DNA of 11,379 bases from an uncultured Clostridia bacterium (GTDB lineage: Bacteria > Bacillota > Clostridia > Oscillospirales > CAG-382): positions 1 to 11,379 of the forward strand of contig CANQVQ010000053.1 of assembly GCA_947627335.1 (NCBI GenBank). Direction: 5' to 3'. Position numbers and translations under genes: made by a program. The notes beneath the pieces were generated by a model. The model worked only from the letters and a program-made list of their open reading frames with translations. It made no database searches and was not told the origin of the DNA. Below are positions 5,887-11,379 of this stretch, piece by piece. Numbering within the stretch: the stretch's first letter is position 1; each line of letters begins with the position of its first letter.

Positions 5887-6888
5887 TTACAGTACGTCCC
5901 GCGACACCGTCCGCCCGGCGGAGGCACACAGCTCCGACGCGAAGCAGGAAAGCGCCGCCGTCGTGTTTCCATAGGATTCCAGCCGTTCCCGGCAAACCAA
6001 CGCCTGCCCGCACATCCGCACGAGCGCGTTTTTCGTCACGCGGCGGGAAAGCGCATACGCCTCCTCCGCGCAGAGCAGCACCGGCGTCCCGCCGACCCGC
6101 GACAGCAGCAGGTCGGACAGCAGCCGCAGGAACGCGTCGAACACCGGCAGCAGCCCGTCCCGACGCTCCCGCGCCATCGCGATACAGCCGATCAGCCGGT
6201 AAACGTCCCCAGACAGGCACGCGTCCAGCCAGTCCCGCGCCCGTTCCCGCGTCTCCTGCGCGTCCTTTTCGAGGAACGCGACCGCTTCGCCGAGGCTCCC
6301 CTGCGCCACGCGCACCGCGGACGCGAGTTCGGCTTCCGAAGCGCGTGGACGCGTCGCCCGCAGGCGCTCGTACAACTGCGCGTCCGTCAGACCGGGCAGG
6401 GTGACGGTCAGACCGCGTGAACGCACCGTCGGGAGCAGCGCCCGCCGGCTCTCGGTCAGCAGGAAGATCGCCACCCCCGGCGGCGGCTCCTCAAACACCT
6501 TGAGCAGCGCGTTCTGCGCGCCCGGGAGCATCTTTTCCGCGTGGGACAGCAGGTACACGCTCTTCTCCCCCTCGATCGGGACAAGCCCGGTCTGACGGAT
6601 CAACTCCCGCACGTCGGCGACGTTCACCGTCGCTTCTTCGCCGAAAAAATGCAGGTCCGGGTGGTACCCCCCGAGCACCCGACGGCACCCGTCGCACACC
6701 CCGCACGGCTTGTCCCCGCCGGACGTGCAGAGCAGTGCCTGCGCACACCAGAGCGCAAACTGACGCTTCCCGCAGCCACGCGGACCTTCGACGATCACCG
6801 CGTGCGGCGGCGAGCCGCTTTGCAATTTTTGCGCGAACAAGCGCTGGACGGCGGAAAGAGGTTCCTTCCGCCCGATCCCCTCCGGCAC
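5887..6888 (-). CDS. holB: DNA polymerase III subunit delta prime
   Basis: A 333-residue clamp-loader subunit that helps load the beta sliding clamp during replication; normal family length. Visible features: P-loop-like GPRGCGKR (35-42); the zinc module C54-x7-C62-x2-C65-x2-C68 (PCGVCDGC); HPDLHFF (76-82); a degenerate Walker B region VYLLSHAEKM (111-120); NALLKVFEEPPPGVAIFLLTE (126-146), the family's best-known stretch; and TVRSR (154-158) at the arginine-finger/SRC position, here SRG. The remainder is the helical C-terminal collar domain. The start is GTG at 6888 with a purine-rich AAGGAAGGCGG upstream. It is the first gene of a two-gene operon with ricT, from a promoter in the divergent gap. 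Codon use resembles the neighbours. Confidence 0.95.
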   Translation of the reverse strand: MPEGIGRKEPLSAVQRLFAQKLQSGSPPHAVIVEGPRGCGKRQFALWCAQALLCTSGGDKPCGVCDGCRRVLGGYHPDLHFFGEEATVNVADVRELIRQTGLVPIEGEKSVYLLSHAEKMLPGAQNALLKVFEEPPPGVAIFLLTESRRALLPTVRSRGLTVTLPGLTDAQLYERLRATRPRASEAELASAVRVAQGSLGEAVAFLEKDAQETRERARDWLDACLSGDVYRLIGCIAMARERRDGLLPVFDAFLRLLSDLLLSRVGGTPVLLCAEEAYALSRRVTKNALVRMCGQALVCRERLESYGNTTAALSCFASELCASAGRTVSRDVL

Positions 6889-6923
6889 CGCGTTCCCGCC
6901 TTCCTTTCCCTTTCCTTTTCTTT

Positions 6924-6952
6924 ATTGTATCACATTTTTCCCGGTTTGGGAA
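6924..6952 (-). promoter_or_regulatory. Sigma-A-type promoter for holB-ricT
   Basis: On the minus strand, TACAAT (6929-6924) is a strong -10 with an upstream TGA that makes an extended -10. The -35 is TTCCCA (6952-6947), four of six consensus bases, with a 17-nt spacer. The expected transcript starts near 6917, about 30 nt before the holB GTG, leaving a purine-rich leader. Confidence 0.6.
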
Positions 6953-7001
6953 GGGGCTTTGCAAAAAATTTTCCGGGAGTTTCGATTTGACCGTCCATTC
7001 G

Positions 7002-7027
7002 TCAAAAAAACACATTGACTTTTTTGA
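7002..7027. repeat. Inverted repeat over the coaW -35 box
   Basis: TCAAAAAA (7002-7009) and TTTTTTGA (7020-7027) are perfect 8-bp inverted arms around a 10-bp spacer containing the -35 hexamer. It could be an operator or simply A/T-rich promoter DNA. Confidence 0.3.
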
Positions 7028-7042
7028 AAAACGTGGTACAAT
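7015..7042 (+). promoter_or_regulatory. Sigma-A-type promoter for coaW and the XRE regulator
   Basis: TTGACT (7015-7020) and TACAAT (7037-7042) with a 16-nt spacer: five of six consensus bases in each box. Transcription should start near 7050, giving a ~45-nt leader that contains the palindrome at 7064-7079. It is divergent from, and about 60-120 bp away from, the holB promoter elements. Confidence 0.75.
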
Positions 7043-7063
7043 ACAGATATAGAAAGGAAAAAT

Positions 7064-7079
7064 CCCCCTGCGCAGGGGG
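7064..7079 (+). promoter_or_regulatory. Perfect 16-bp palindrome in the coaW leader
   Basis: CCCCCTGCGCAGGGGG is a perfect GC-rich palindrome directly before the ribosome binding site (7081-7088). In DNA it could bind a dimeric repressor. In RNA it would fold into a short hairpin beside the ribosome binding site. No T tract follows, so it is not a terminator. Confidence 0.45.
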
Positions 7080-7080
7080 T

Positions 7081-7088
7081 GGGAGGTG
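7081..7088 (+). promoter_or_regulatory. Ribosome binding site of coaW
   Basis: GGGAGGTG lies 6 nt before the ATG at 7095. An upstream in-frame GTG (7086-7088) is part of this site, so it is rejected as the start. Confidence 0.75.
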
Positions 7089-7094
7089 TTTCCC

Positions 7095-7916
7095 ATGCAG
7101 ATCATCGTCGGCATCGACGTCGGCGGGAGCACGACCAAGATCGTCGGATTCGACGGGGATCGGCTTCTGCCGCCCCTGATGGTTCGCGCCACGGACCCGA
7201 TCGCTTCCGTTTACGGCGCATTCGGCAAATTCACGAGCGAACATCGCGTCGCCCTTTCCGAGATCTCGCGGGTACACGTGACCGGCGTCGGGGCGGCGTT
7301 TCTGGAGAACAGCATCTACGGGCTGGAAACCGTTCGGATCCACGAATTCGCGGCGAACGCACGCGGCGGACTGTACTTAAGCGGGCTTTCCCGCGCCATC
7401 ATCGTCAGTATGGGGACCGGCACGGCGTACGTCTGCGCGGACGGAAAAACCGGGGAATACCTCGGCGGCACGGGCGTCGGCGGCGGCACGCTTATCGGTC
7501 TGTCCAAGAAGCTGCTGGGCGTTTCCGACCCGTCGCAGCTCGCGGAACTGGCGAAAGGCGGCGACCTTTCCAAGATCGACCTGCGCATCAACGACATCTC
7601 CCGTTCCGCCATCAACTCCATCCTGTCCGACAACGCCACCGCCGCCAACTTCGGCAAGGTCAGCGACCTCGCCACGCGGGAGGACATCGCGCTCGGCATC
7701 TTCAACATGGTGTACGAGACGATCGGCATGATGGCGGTCTTTGCCGCACGGCAGAAGCAGTGCGGCGACGTCGTGCTGATCGGAAACCTCGCGGGGCTTC
7801 CGCACGCGCACGTCACGTTTTCCTCCCTTGAAAAAATGTTCGGTCTGCGCTTCCTGATCCCGGAAAACGCGACCTTCGGCACGGTCATCGGCGCCGCCCT
7901 GTCCGAAAAGCAGTAA
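7095..7916 (+). CDS. coaW: Type II pantothenate kinase
   Basis: A 273-residue soluble kinase of the ASKHA fold (Staphylococcus CoaW type). It phosphorylates pantothenate with ATP, the first step of coenzyme A synthesis. Visible: phosphate-1 motif GIDVGGSTTK (6-15); VTGVGAAF (62-69); IHEFAANARGG (82-92), matching the FVEFDAASQG stretch as I recall it from Staphylococcus CoaW; VSMGTGTAY (105-112); GGTGVGGGTLIGLSKKLLG (124-142); GDLSKIDLRINDI (156-168); TAANFGKV (182-189); and VVLIGNLAG (226-234) with the terminal FGTVIGAAL. Length is normal for the family. Start at ATG 7095 by its ribosome binding site. First gene of a likely operon with the XRE-type regulator gene 31 bp downstream. Type II enzymes in staphylococci resist feedback by CoA; whether this one does is inference. 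Confidence 0.92.
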   Translation: MQIIVGIDVGGSTTKIVGFDGDRLLPPLMVRATDPIASVYGAFGKFTSEHRVALSEISRVHVTGVGAAFLENSIYGLETVRIHEFAANARGGLYLSGLSRAIIVSMGTGTAYVCADGKTGEYLGGTGVGGGTLIGLSKKLLGVSDPSQLAELAKGGDLSKIDLRINDISRSAINSILSDNATAANFGKVSDLATREDIALGIFNMVYETIGMMAVFAARQKQCGDVVLIGNLAGLPHAHVTFSSLEKMFGLRFLIPENATFGTVIGAALSEKQ

Positions 7917-7947
7917 TACGCGCCAACACAGAAAGGAACCACACATC

Positions 7948-8355
7948 ATGGCAGAAAACAGCAAATGGAGCAAAAAAGTCTTCTCGATCCTGCTCGAACG
8001 GGCAAAGGGGGTTCGTTCCTGGCGGCAGTTCGCCTCGGAATGCGACGTGAGCTATGTGCAGATGCGTAAGCTCGCGAGTATGTCGCAGGAGAATCCGCCC
8101 CGCCCGAAGCTGATCCGCAAGGTGGCGGACAACGCGTTCAACGACGTCGACCTCGAGGACCTGCTGTTCGCGGCGGGAATGAGCAGTTCGGGTCGCCCGC
8201 TCTCCCAAAAGCAGCAGGAACCTTCGCAGGAGGACCCGTTTCAGGAAAGCCTGCGGGCGCTGCCTGCCCGCGACCGCAGGCTCGTCGAGGAATATGTTGC
8301 GTTTCTCGCGCAGCGCCGTCGCGCCGAGTCGGAACCGTCAGAACAGGAGCAGTAA
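7948..8355 (+). CDS. XRE-family (Cro/CI-like) DNA-binding protein
   Basis: A 135-residue cytoplasmic protein. Residues ~11-78 fit the XRE helix-turn-helix pattern seen in Clostridia regulators: a first helix VFSILLERAKG, then RSWRQFASECDVSYVQMRKL as the recognition unit, PRPKLIRKVADNAF, and DVDLEDLLFAAGM closing the domain. Residues ~79-98 are a Gln/Ser-rich linker. The C-terminal helix LRALPARDRRLVEEYVAFLAQRR (102-124) could mediate dimerisation; the tail is acidic. ATG start with AAAGGA 10 nt upstream. It follows coaW by 31 bp, so it is probably cotranscribed. Its target is unknown; autoregulation of the coaW promoter is a reasonable guess because a palindrome lies there. The last 18 bp overlap the 3' end of the opposing small gene. 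Confidence 0.75.
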   Translation: MAENSKWSKKVFSILLERAKGVRSWRQFASECDVSYVQMRKLASMSQENPPRPKLIRKVADNAFNDVDLEDLLFAAGMSSSGRPLSQKQQEPSQEDPFQESLRALPARDRRLVEEYVAFLAQRRRAESEPSEQEQ

Positions 8356-8652
8356 CCCGATCAGCAGGAACAGCAGATCGTTCCGCTCCTGCCCGCTGTC
8401 CGTCAGCAGCAGGAACCCGATCGCCAGCAGCAGCAGATCGTCCATCTTCAGGTCCCGCAGGAAGGAAAGCGGGGAGGACTGCGCCTGATGCGTTTCCGGC
8501 GCGCCGACGGACGGGGGCGGCGGAGGCGGGGGCGGCGTCTCCGGCTCCGGGCGGGCTTCCTCCTGCAGTCTGCGCTGCATTTCGTAAAGCTGACCGTCGC
8601 TTCGGATCCCGCCGATGTCACGGCTGTAAGTCGGCACACCCATCGTATCCAT
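8338..8652 (-). CDS. Small Pro-rich protein with a duplicated hydrophobic C-terminus
   Basis: A 104-residue uncharacterised protein. The N-terminal third is polar and contains a possible short amphipathic helix (QLYEMQRRLQEEA, 21-33). A polyproline run follows (PPPPPPPP, 40-47). The C-terminus has two near-repeats of an acidic residue plus Leu-rich hydrophobic stretch: DDLLLLAIGFLLLTD (71-85) and NDLLFLLIGLLLLF (91-104), ending at the stop. This resembles a pattern I know from small uncharacterised Clostridia proteins; it may be a membrane hairpin or a very hydrophobic assembly motif. ATG start with AAAGGAG 7 nt upstream. It is the last of three small minus-strand genes and its 3' end overlaps the XRE gene tail to tail by 18 bp. 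Confidence 0.8.
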   Translation of the reverse strand: MDTMGVPTYSRDIGGIRSDGQLYEMQRRLQEEARPEPETPPPPPPPPSVGAPETHQAQSSPLSFLRDLKMDDLLLLAIGFLLLTDSGQERNDLLFLLIGLLLLF

Positions 8653-8679
8653 CTGAATTCTCCTTTCCCGTTTGGTGTT

Positions 8680-8991
8680 TCAGTTTTTCAGCCCGCCGAG
8701 CAGGGACGCGACGGTCGCGATGCGAATGAGGTCGTCGATGCGCGAACGCTTCTCCTCCGAAGCGAACGGGCGCAGGGCGCGAAGCAGATCCACCCGCGTA
8801 TCGTGTCGGTAGGGCGGTGCTTGGGACGGCGGGGGCGGCTGCGGCGGTCCCTGCTGCGCCGATGCGGGCTGCGCGTCCGACGCGCCGGACGGGTTTCCCG
8901 CGCCGAGCATTCCCGCGATGGACGCGATGCGTTCCGCCGCCTGTGGGTCGGAAAGCAGGGAGCGGATCTTTTCGGTCAGGTTTTCGTCCAT
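8680..8991 (-). CDS. Uncharacterised small protein with Pro/Gln-rich middle
   Basis: A 103-residue cytoplasmic-looking protein. The N-terminal helix MDENLTEKIRSLLSDPQAAE is followed by RIASIAGMLGAG. The middle (~33-62) is rich in Gln, Pro and Ala (QPPPPSQAPP). The C-terminal part, VDLLRALRPFASEEKRSRID followed by DLIRIATVASLLGG (67-100), matches a pattern I know from unnamed Clostridia proteins (LLxALKPYLSxxRRxxID then a hydrophobic helix). No signal peptide. It is the middle gene of the trio, 11 bp after the upstream gene and 27 bp before the next. A weak ribosome binding site (AAAGGGG) sits inside the end of the preceding gene, 14 nt before the ATG, which suggests translational coupling. 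Function unknown. Confidence 0.78.
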   Translation of the reverse strand: MDENLTEKIRSLLSDPQAAERIASIAGMLGAGNPSGASDAQPASAQQGPPQPPPPSQAPPYRHDTRVDLLRALRPFASEEKRSRIDDLIRIATVASLLGGLKN

Positions 8992-9002
8992 GGGTCGACG
9001 CT

Positions 9003-9272
9003 TTACCCCTTTCCGTTCTGCTGTCTGCGCAGGATGTCGTAAATTGCCCGGCTTTTGTCCTCGCCCGCCCGGTCGAGCAGCTGCTTCGCCTGCTCCGCCG
9101 TAAGTCCCTGCATTCCGTTTCGCAGGGCGTCGAGGTTGCCGAGCAGCTCTTGGGTCCTGCTTCGGTCGGCGCCCGCCGCGGACGCGATCTGCGAGACCAG
9201 ATCGGCGAGCTGGCGGTCGTTGAGCCGCTGCAGCAGGGCGGGGTCAAAGTTCATGCGGTCGCGATTCTCCAT
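9003..9272 (-). CDS. Uncharacterised small helical protein
   Basis: An 89-residue, charged, probably all-helical protein without signal peptide, TM segment or Cys. Visible pattern: FDPALLQRLNDRQLADLVSQ (9-28), then QELLGNLDALRNGMQGLTAE (41-60) and QAKQLLDRAGEDKSRAIYDI (61-80); short helices separated by turns. The ATG at 9272 has GAGAGGAAG upstream; a second in-frame ATG at 9254 is possible but lies farther from that site. First gene of the minus-strand trio, diverging from the plus-strand gene at 9318 over only 45 bp, in which I see no clear sigma-A promoter. I do not recognise the family. Confidence 0.75.
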   Translation of the reverse strand: MENRDRMNFDPALLQRLNDRQLADLVSQIASAAGADRSRTQELLGNLDALRNGMQGLTAEQAKQLLDRAGEDKSRAIYDILRRQQNGKG

Positions 9273-9301
9273 CGGTCATCTTCCTCTCAAAAATGTTGCG
9301 T

Positions 9302-9308
9302 AAAGGAG
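9302..9308 (+). promoter_or_regulatory. Ribosome binding site deciding the start at 9318
   Basis: AAAGGAG lies 9 nt before the ATG. The same frame is open far upstream on the plus strand, but only because it runs antisense to the small genes. This site fixes the true start. Confidence 0.75.
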
Positions 9309-9317
9309 CGGTTTTCC

Positions 9318-9851
9318 ATGTATAAGTGCAAACCGGAACGGAACGTTCGGCAGGCCGTCCTGCTGCTTGCCGTCAGCTTCCTCGCAACGGGTGGGACGTT
9401 CGCGCTCGCGGTGGTATTCCCGCAGCACGCGGGGGTCATTCGGTTCATCGCGTTCCTGCTTTTGGTGCTTGCGCTTTATGTGATCCTGCGCTTCACAATG
9501 ACGGAAATGGAGTACACGCTGGACAACGGCACCTTCATCATCACGAAGATCGTCGGGAACAAACGCACCGTGCAGGGTGCGCTGGACCTCGCGGACAGCA
9601 TCGCGCTGGTCACACGCGAGGAGTACCGTGCGCAGGGGCTCAACAAGAACCTCTCCACCGTCTGCAACTATTCCCAGAACCTCGGCGGCAAGCATTGGTT
9701 TTACGTCTTTTCGTTCTCCGGCAAGCGGGCGGTCGTGGAATTTGAACCGAACGAGGCGTTCGCCGCCATCTTCCGCGAGGAGATCGAGCGTGCGAAATCC
9801 GGGGGCAGCGGTTCCGCCGGCGCACCGCCCGACGGGGGCATTTTGATCTGA
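9318..9851 (+). CDS. Two-TM membrane protein, possible bacterial PH-like domain
   Basis: A 177-residue predicted membrane protein. Two hydrophobic helices at ~12-33 and ~41-60 form a hairpin with a short loop. A soluble domain follows (MEYTLDNGTFIITKIVGNKR, then a dLADSIALVTREEY segment and HWFYVFSFSGKRAVVEFEPN), with alternating strands and a final helix (NEAFAAIFREEIERAK, 145-160). A TM pair followed by such a YTLDNGTFIITK strand is typical of YdbS/YcxB-like or bacterial-PH proteins, but that is a shape-level resemblance only. The tail is Gly/Ser/Pro-rich. Stand-alone gene, divergent from the small-protein trio, with its own terminator overlapping the stop codon. Confidence 0.82.
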   Translation: MYKCKPERNVRQAVLLLAVSFLATGGTFALAVVFPQHAGVIRFIAFLLLVLALYVILRFTMTEMEYTLDNGTFIITKIVGNKRTVQGALDLADSIALVTREEYRAQGLNKNLSTVCNYSQNLGGKHWFYVFSFSGKRAVVEFEPNEAFAAIFREEIERAKSGGSGSAGAPPDGGILI

Positions 9852-9878
9852 CGTTGGACTTCCGACGTCAGTTTTTTT
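9848..9878 (+). terminator. Strong intrinsic terminator after the 9318 gene
   Basis: CTGACGTTGG (9848-9857) pairs with CCGACGTCAG (9862-9871): 10 bp including one G-U, loop ACTT, followed directly by seven T (9872-9878). The stem includes the gene's own stop codon (9849-9851). It is directional: the minus-strand side lacks a T run, although the opposing gene stops at 9877-9879. Confidence 0.9.
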
Positions 9879-11379
9879 AGTTTCCCCCGGATGCGACGAC
9901 CCGCTCGTACTCCCGCGTCAGCACGTCCCAGGTGAGCGGACCGACGATGCCGTCGGCGTCAAGCCCGTAGTTCTGCTGGAACTGCCGGACGACCCGTTCG
10001 GTCTCCGCGCCGAAGATCCCGTCGACCGCCAGCGTCGGCAGCGAAAGGTCCACGCCCGCAACGGTGTTGAGCATGGTCTGCACCCACGAAACGTCGTCGC
10101 CGGTCGAGCCGCGCCGCAGCAGGACACCGGGATACGGGCGCGTCGGGGTGGTTTCCCCGCCGCCGAGCGCAAAGTAGGTGGTGACGATGCCGTTCCAGGT
10201 CGCTTCGTTGACCGTGCCGGTCTGTATCAATCCGTAGTAGTTCTGGAACGCCCGTACCGCGTCCCGCGTCACGTTCCCGAACACGCCGTCCAGCGCCGGT
10301 GCGGTATACATCCCCGGCATGGCGTTCGCGATATACGCGAGGTAGGTCTGGATCCGCAGGACCTCGTTGCCTCGGTCGCCCTCCTGCAAGGTACGCCCGT
10401 TGAAGGCGTCCGACTGCGGAAATTCCCCTTCGCTTTCCAGTTCCGCGAGCTTCTTGACCGCCGTGTAGATGTACTGGATCCGATACCACGTTTCCCGATC
10501 GACCACGCCGGTCTCCTCCAGACGGAACAGCCGTTGAAACGCCCGAACAGCGGTGGCGGTCGCATCGTCGAACCGACCGGTCGGCGGCAGGACGAACGGA
10601 ATGGCGGGAAACGAGATGGCGATGCGGTTGAGCCGATTCTGGAGCGTCGTCACCTCCGGGGAGGCGTCTCCCGCCTGCAGGGCGCCCGGAAAGGAGTCCG
10701 GCGCGACCTCCGCCGTTTCCGCTTCGCGGATCTCGATGTCTTCGCCGAAGTAATACCGCAGGATCTGCAGCGGGACGTACCCCCGTCGGGCGAGGGAAAC
10801 CGTTCCCCACTGGCTCAGCCCGTCGCAGGTGGTCGTCGCCCCGTCGCAGTATTCCGCGAACAGCGGCTCCAGTCGGCGCTCCCGTGCGATGTAATTCGTG
10901 AAGTACCCATCGACGATGGTATCGACCGTGTCGAAAATGCCCCGATCGTGGACGTAATACTGGTCGTATGCGGTGGAATTCGTGATGTCGAAGTCGTAGC
11001 CCTGCGAGGGGTACCATTCGGTGTAGAGCCGGTTGAGCGCGAGCGACACCTGCGCGATGACGTTGGCGATGATGGCGTTCTCCGGCCAGGTCGGGTAGAT
11101 CTCGCTGCACGCGACGTTTTTGATGTAATCGATGAACGGGACCGTGACGACCTCCGCGTTCGCACCGGGCGGACCGAGGTGGACGCGGATGGTCTCCGGG
11201 ACGACGACCTCCCGACGCGCTTCCTCGATGTTCGCCGTCGTGACCGAACGGCGGGACTGCCCGCTTTCCGGTTCCGGGACCAGTTCGATATGCGGCGTGT
11301 TCTCCGGGGTGCTGAGCTGGTGGGTCGGAATGATGATGACCCGCTCCAGCTGCGGCGGAAGCCCGTTGATCGGTGAAGT
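9877..11379 (-). CDS. SpoIID-like protein with three peptidoglycan-binding repeats (N-terminus outside window)
   Basis: The visible 500 residues are open to the right edge; the GTG at 11049 is an internal Val codon. In fragment numbering, residues 1-60 are a Pro/Glu-rich lead-in. Residues ~62-213 resemble the SpoIID/LytB domain: ETIRVHLG, then VPFIDYIKNVACSEIYPTWP (80-99), keeping a Glu (E93) at the expected catalytic position, an ITNSTAYDQYYV segment, and CDGATTTCDGLSQWG (178-192) with two Cys. Three PG_binding_1-type repeats follow at ~236-300, ~331-400 and ~421-490, each with a GxFxxxTxxAVRxFQ-like core and a GxVxxxTW end. SpoIID is a lytic transglycosylase of spore engulfment. A role in spore or wall peptidoglycan handling is inferred. 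The SpoIID part is divergent, so it may bind rather than cut glycan. Confidence 0.88.
   Translation of the reverse strand, partial: TSPINGLPPQLERVIIIPTHQLSTPENTPHIELVPEPESGQSRRSVTTANIEEARREVVVPETIRVHLGPPGANAEVVTVPFIDYIKNVACSEIYPTWPENAIIANVIAQVSLALNRLYTEWYPSQGYDFDITNSTAYDQYYVHDRGIFDTVDTIVDGYFTNYIARERRLEPLFAEYCDGATTTCDGLSQWGTVSLARRGYVPLQILRYYFGEDIEIREAETAEVAPDSFPGALQAGDASPEVTTLQNRLNRIAISFPAIPFVLPPTGRFDDATATAVRAFQRLFRLEETGVVDRETWYRIQYIYTAVKKLAELESEGEFPQSDAFNGRTLQEGDRGNEVLRIQTYLAYIANAMPGMYTAPALDGVFGNVTRDAVRAFQNYYGLIQTGTVNEATWNGIVTTYFALGGGETTPTRPYPGVLLRRGSTGDDVSWVQTMLNTVAGVDLSLPTLAVDGIFGAETERVVRQFQQNYGLDADGIVGPLTWDVLTREYERVVASGGN

Noticed and set aside
5867..6220. Upstream extension of ricT in the same frame
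   Set aside because: It lies inside holB in another frame, has no family motifs and no ribosome binding site, while MEKETSQ at 5866 has a well-placed one.
8344..8391. Nested inverted repeats (CAGGAGC with GCTCCTG; GGAAC with GTTCC) at the end of the XRE gene, considered as a terminator
   Set aside because: There is no T tract on either strand, a 16-nt one-sided bulge, and the sequence is explained by codons of the opposing Leu-rich gene.
8817..9317. Upstream open extension of the plus-strand membrane protein gene
   Set aside because: It is antisense to two small genes with a composition typical of shadow frames; AAAGGAG before the ATG at 9318 fixes the start.
10534..11376. A 280-codon plus-strand frame opposite the SpoIID-like gene
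   Set aside because: The minus-strand frame has recognisable SpoIID-like and peptidoglycan-binding motifs and is open throughout; the plus frame is its shadow.

Overview
The window looks like a piece of a chromosome from a high-GC, probably spore-forming Clostridia member (Oscillospiraceae/Ruminococcaceae-like gut Firmicute). The pointers are the holB-ricT gene pair (the same order as in Bacillus subtilis), a type II (CoaW) pantothenate kinase, AAAGGAG-type ribosome binding sites, sigma-A promoters of TTGACT/TACAAT type, and a SpoIID-like peptidoglycan-binding protein. The lineage is inferred from gene content, not from a search.

Left part (1-3893, + strand): at least five tandem paralogous lipoprotein genes, the first cut by the window edge. 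Each has a nearly invariant lipoprotein signal peptide, a long Ser/Ala-rich low-complexity tether, and a conserved C-terminal domain of about 140-165 residues that I cannot assign to a named family. Gaps are 32-94 bp, with no internal terminator or promoter that I can recognise, so they may form one operon whose promoter lies left of the window. Two of the gaps hold pairs of stem-loops. This array is the most unusual part of the window.

3894-4168 is a non-coding convergent junction with several inverted repeats, including a good terminator for the minus-strand operon. Middle (4169-6888, - strand): holB (DNA polymerase III delta prime subunit) followed by ricT/yaaT (PSP1 domain, two CxxxxCC clusters), here with an unusually long charged N-terminal extension. 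A divergent promoter region (6889-7094) serves holB-ricT to the left and coaW plus an XRE-family regulator to the right (7095-8355, + strand).

Right part: three small uncharacterised minus-strand genes in a row (9272 down to 8338), whose last gene overlaps the end of the regulator gene tail to tail; a plus-strand two-TM protein with a possible bacterial-PH-like domain (9318-9851), ending in a strong terminator; and a large minus-strand protein cut by the right edge (9877-11379), with a SpoIID-like domain and three peptidoglycan-binding repeats. No tRNA, rRNA, CRISPR array, transposase or phage gene was seen.
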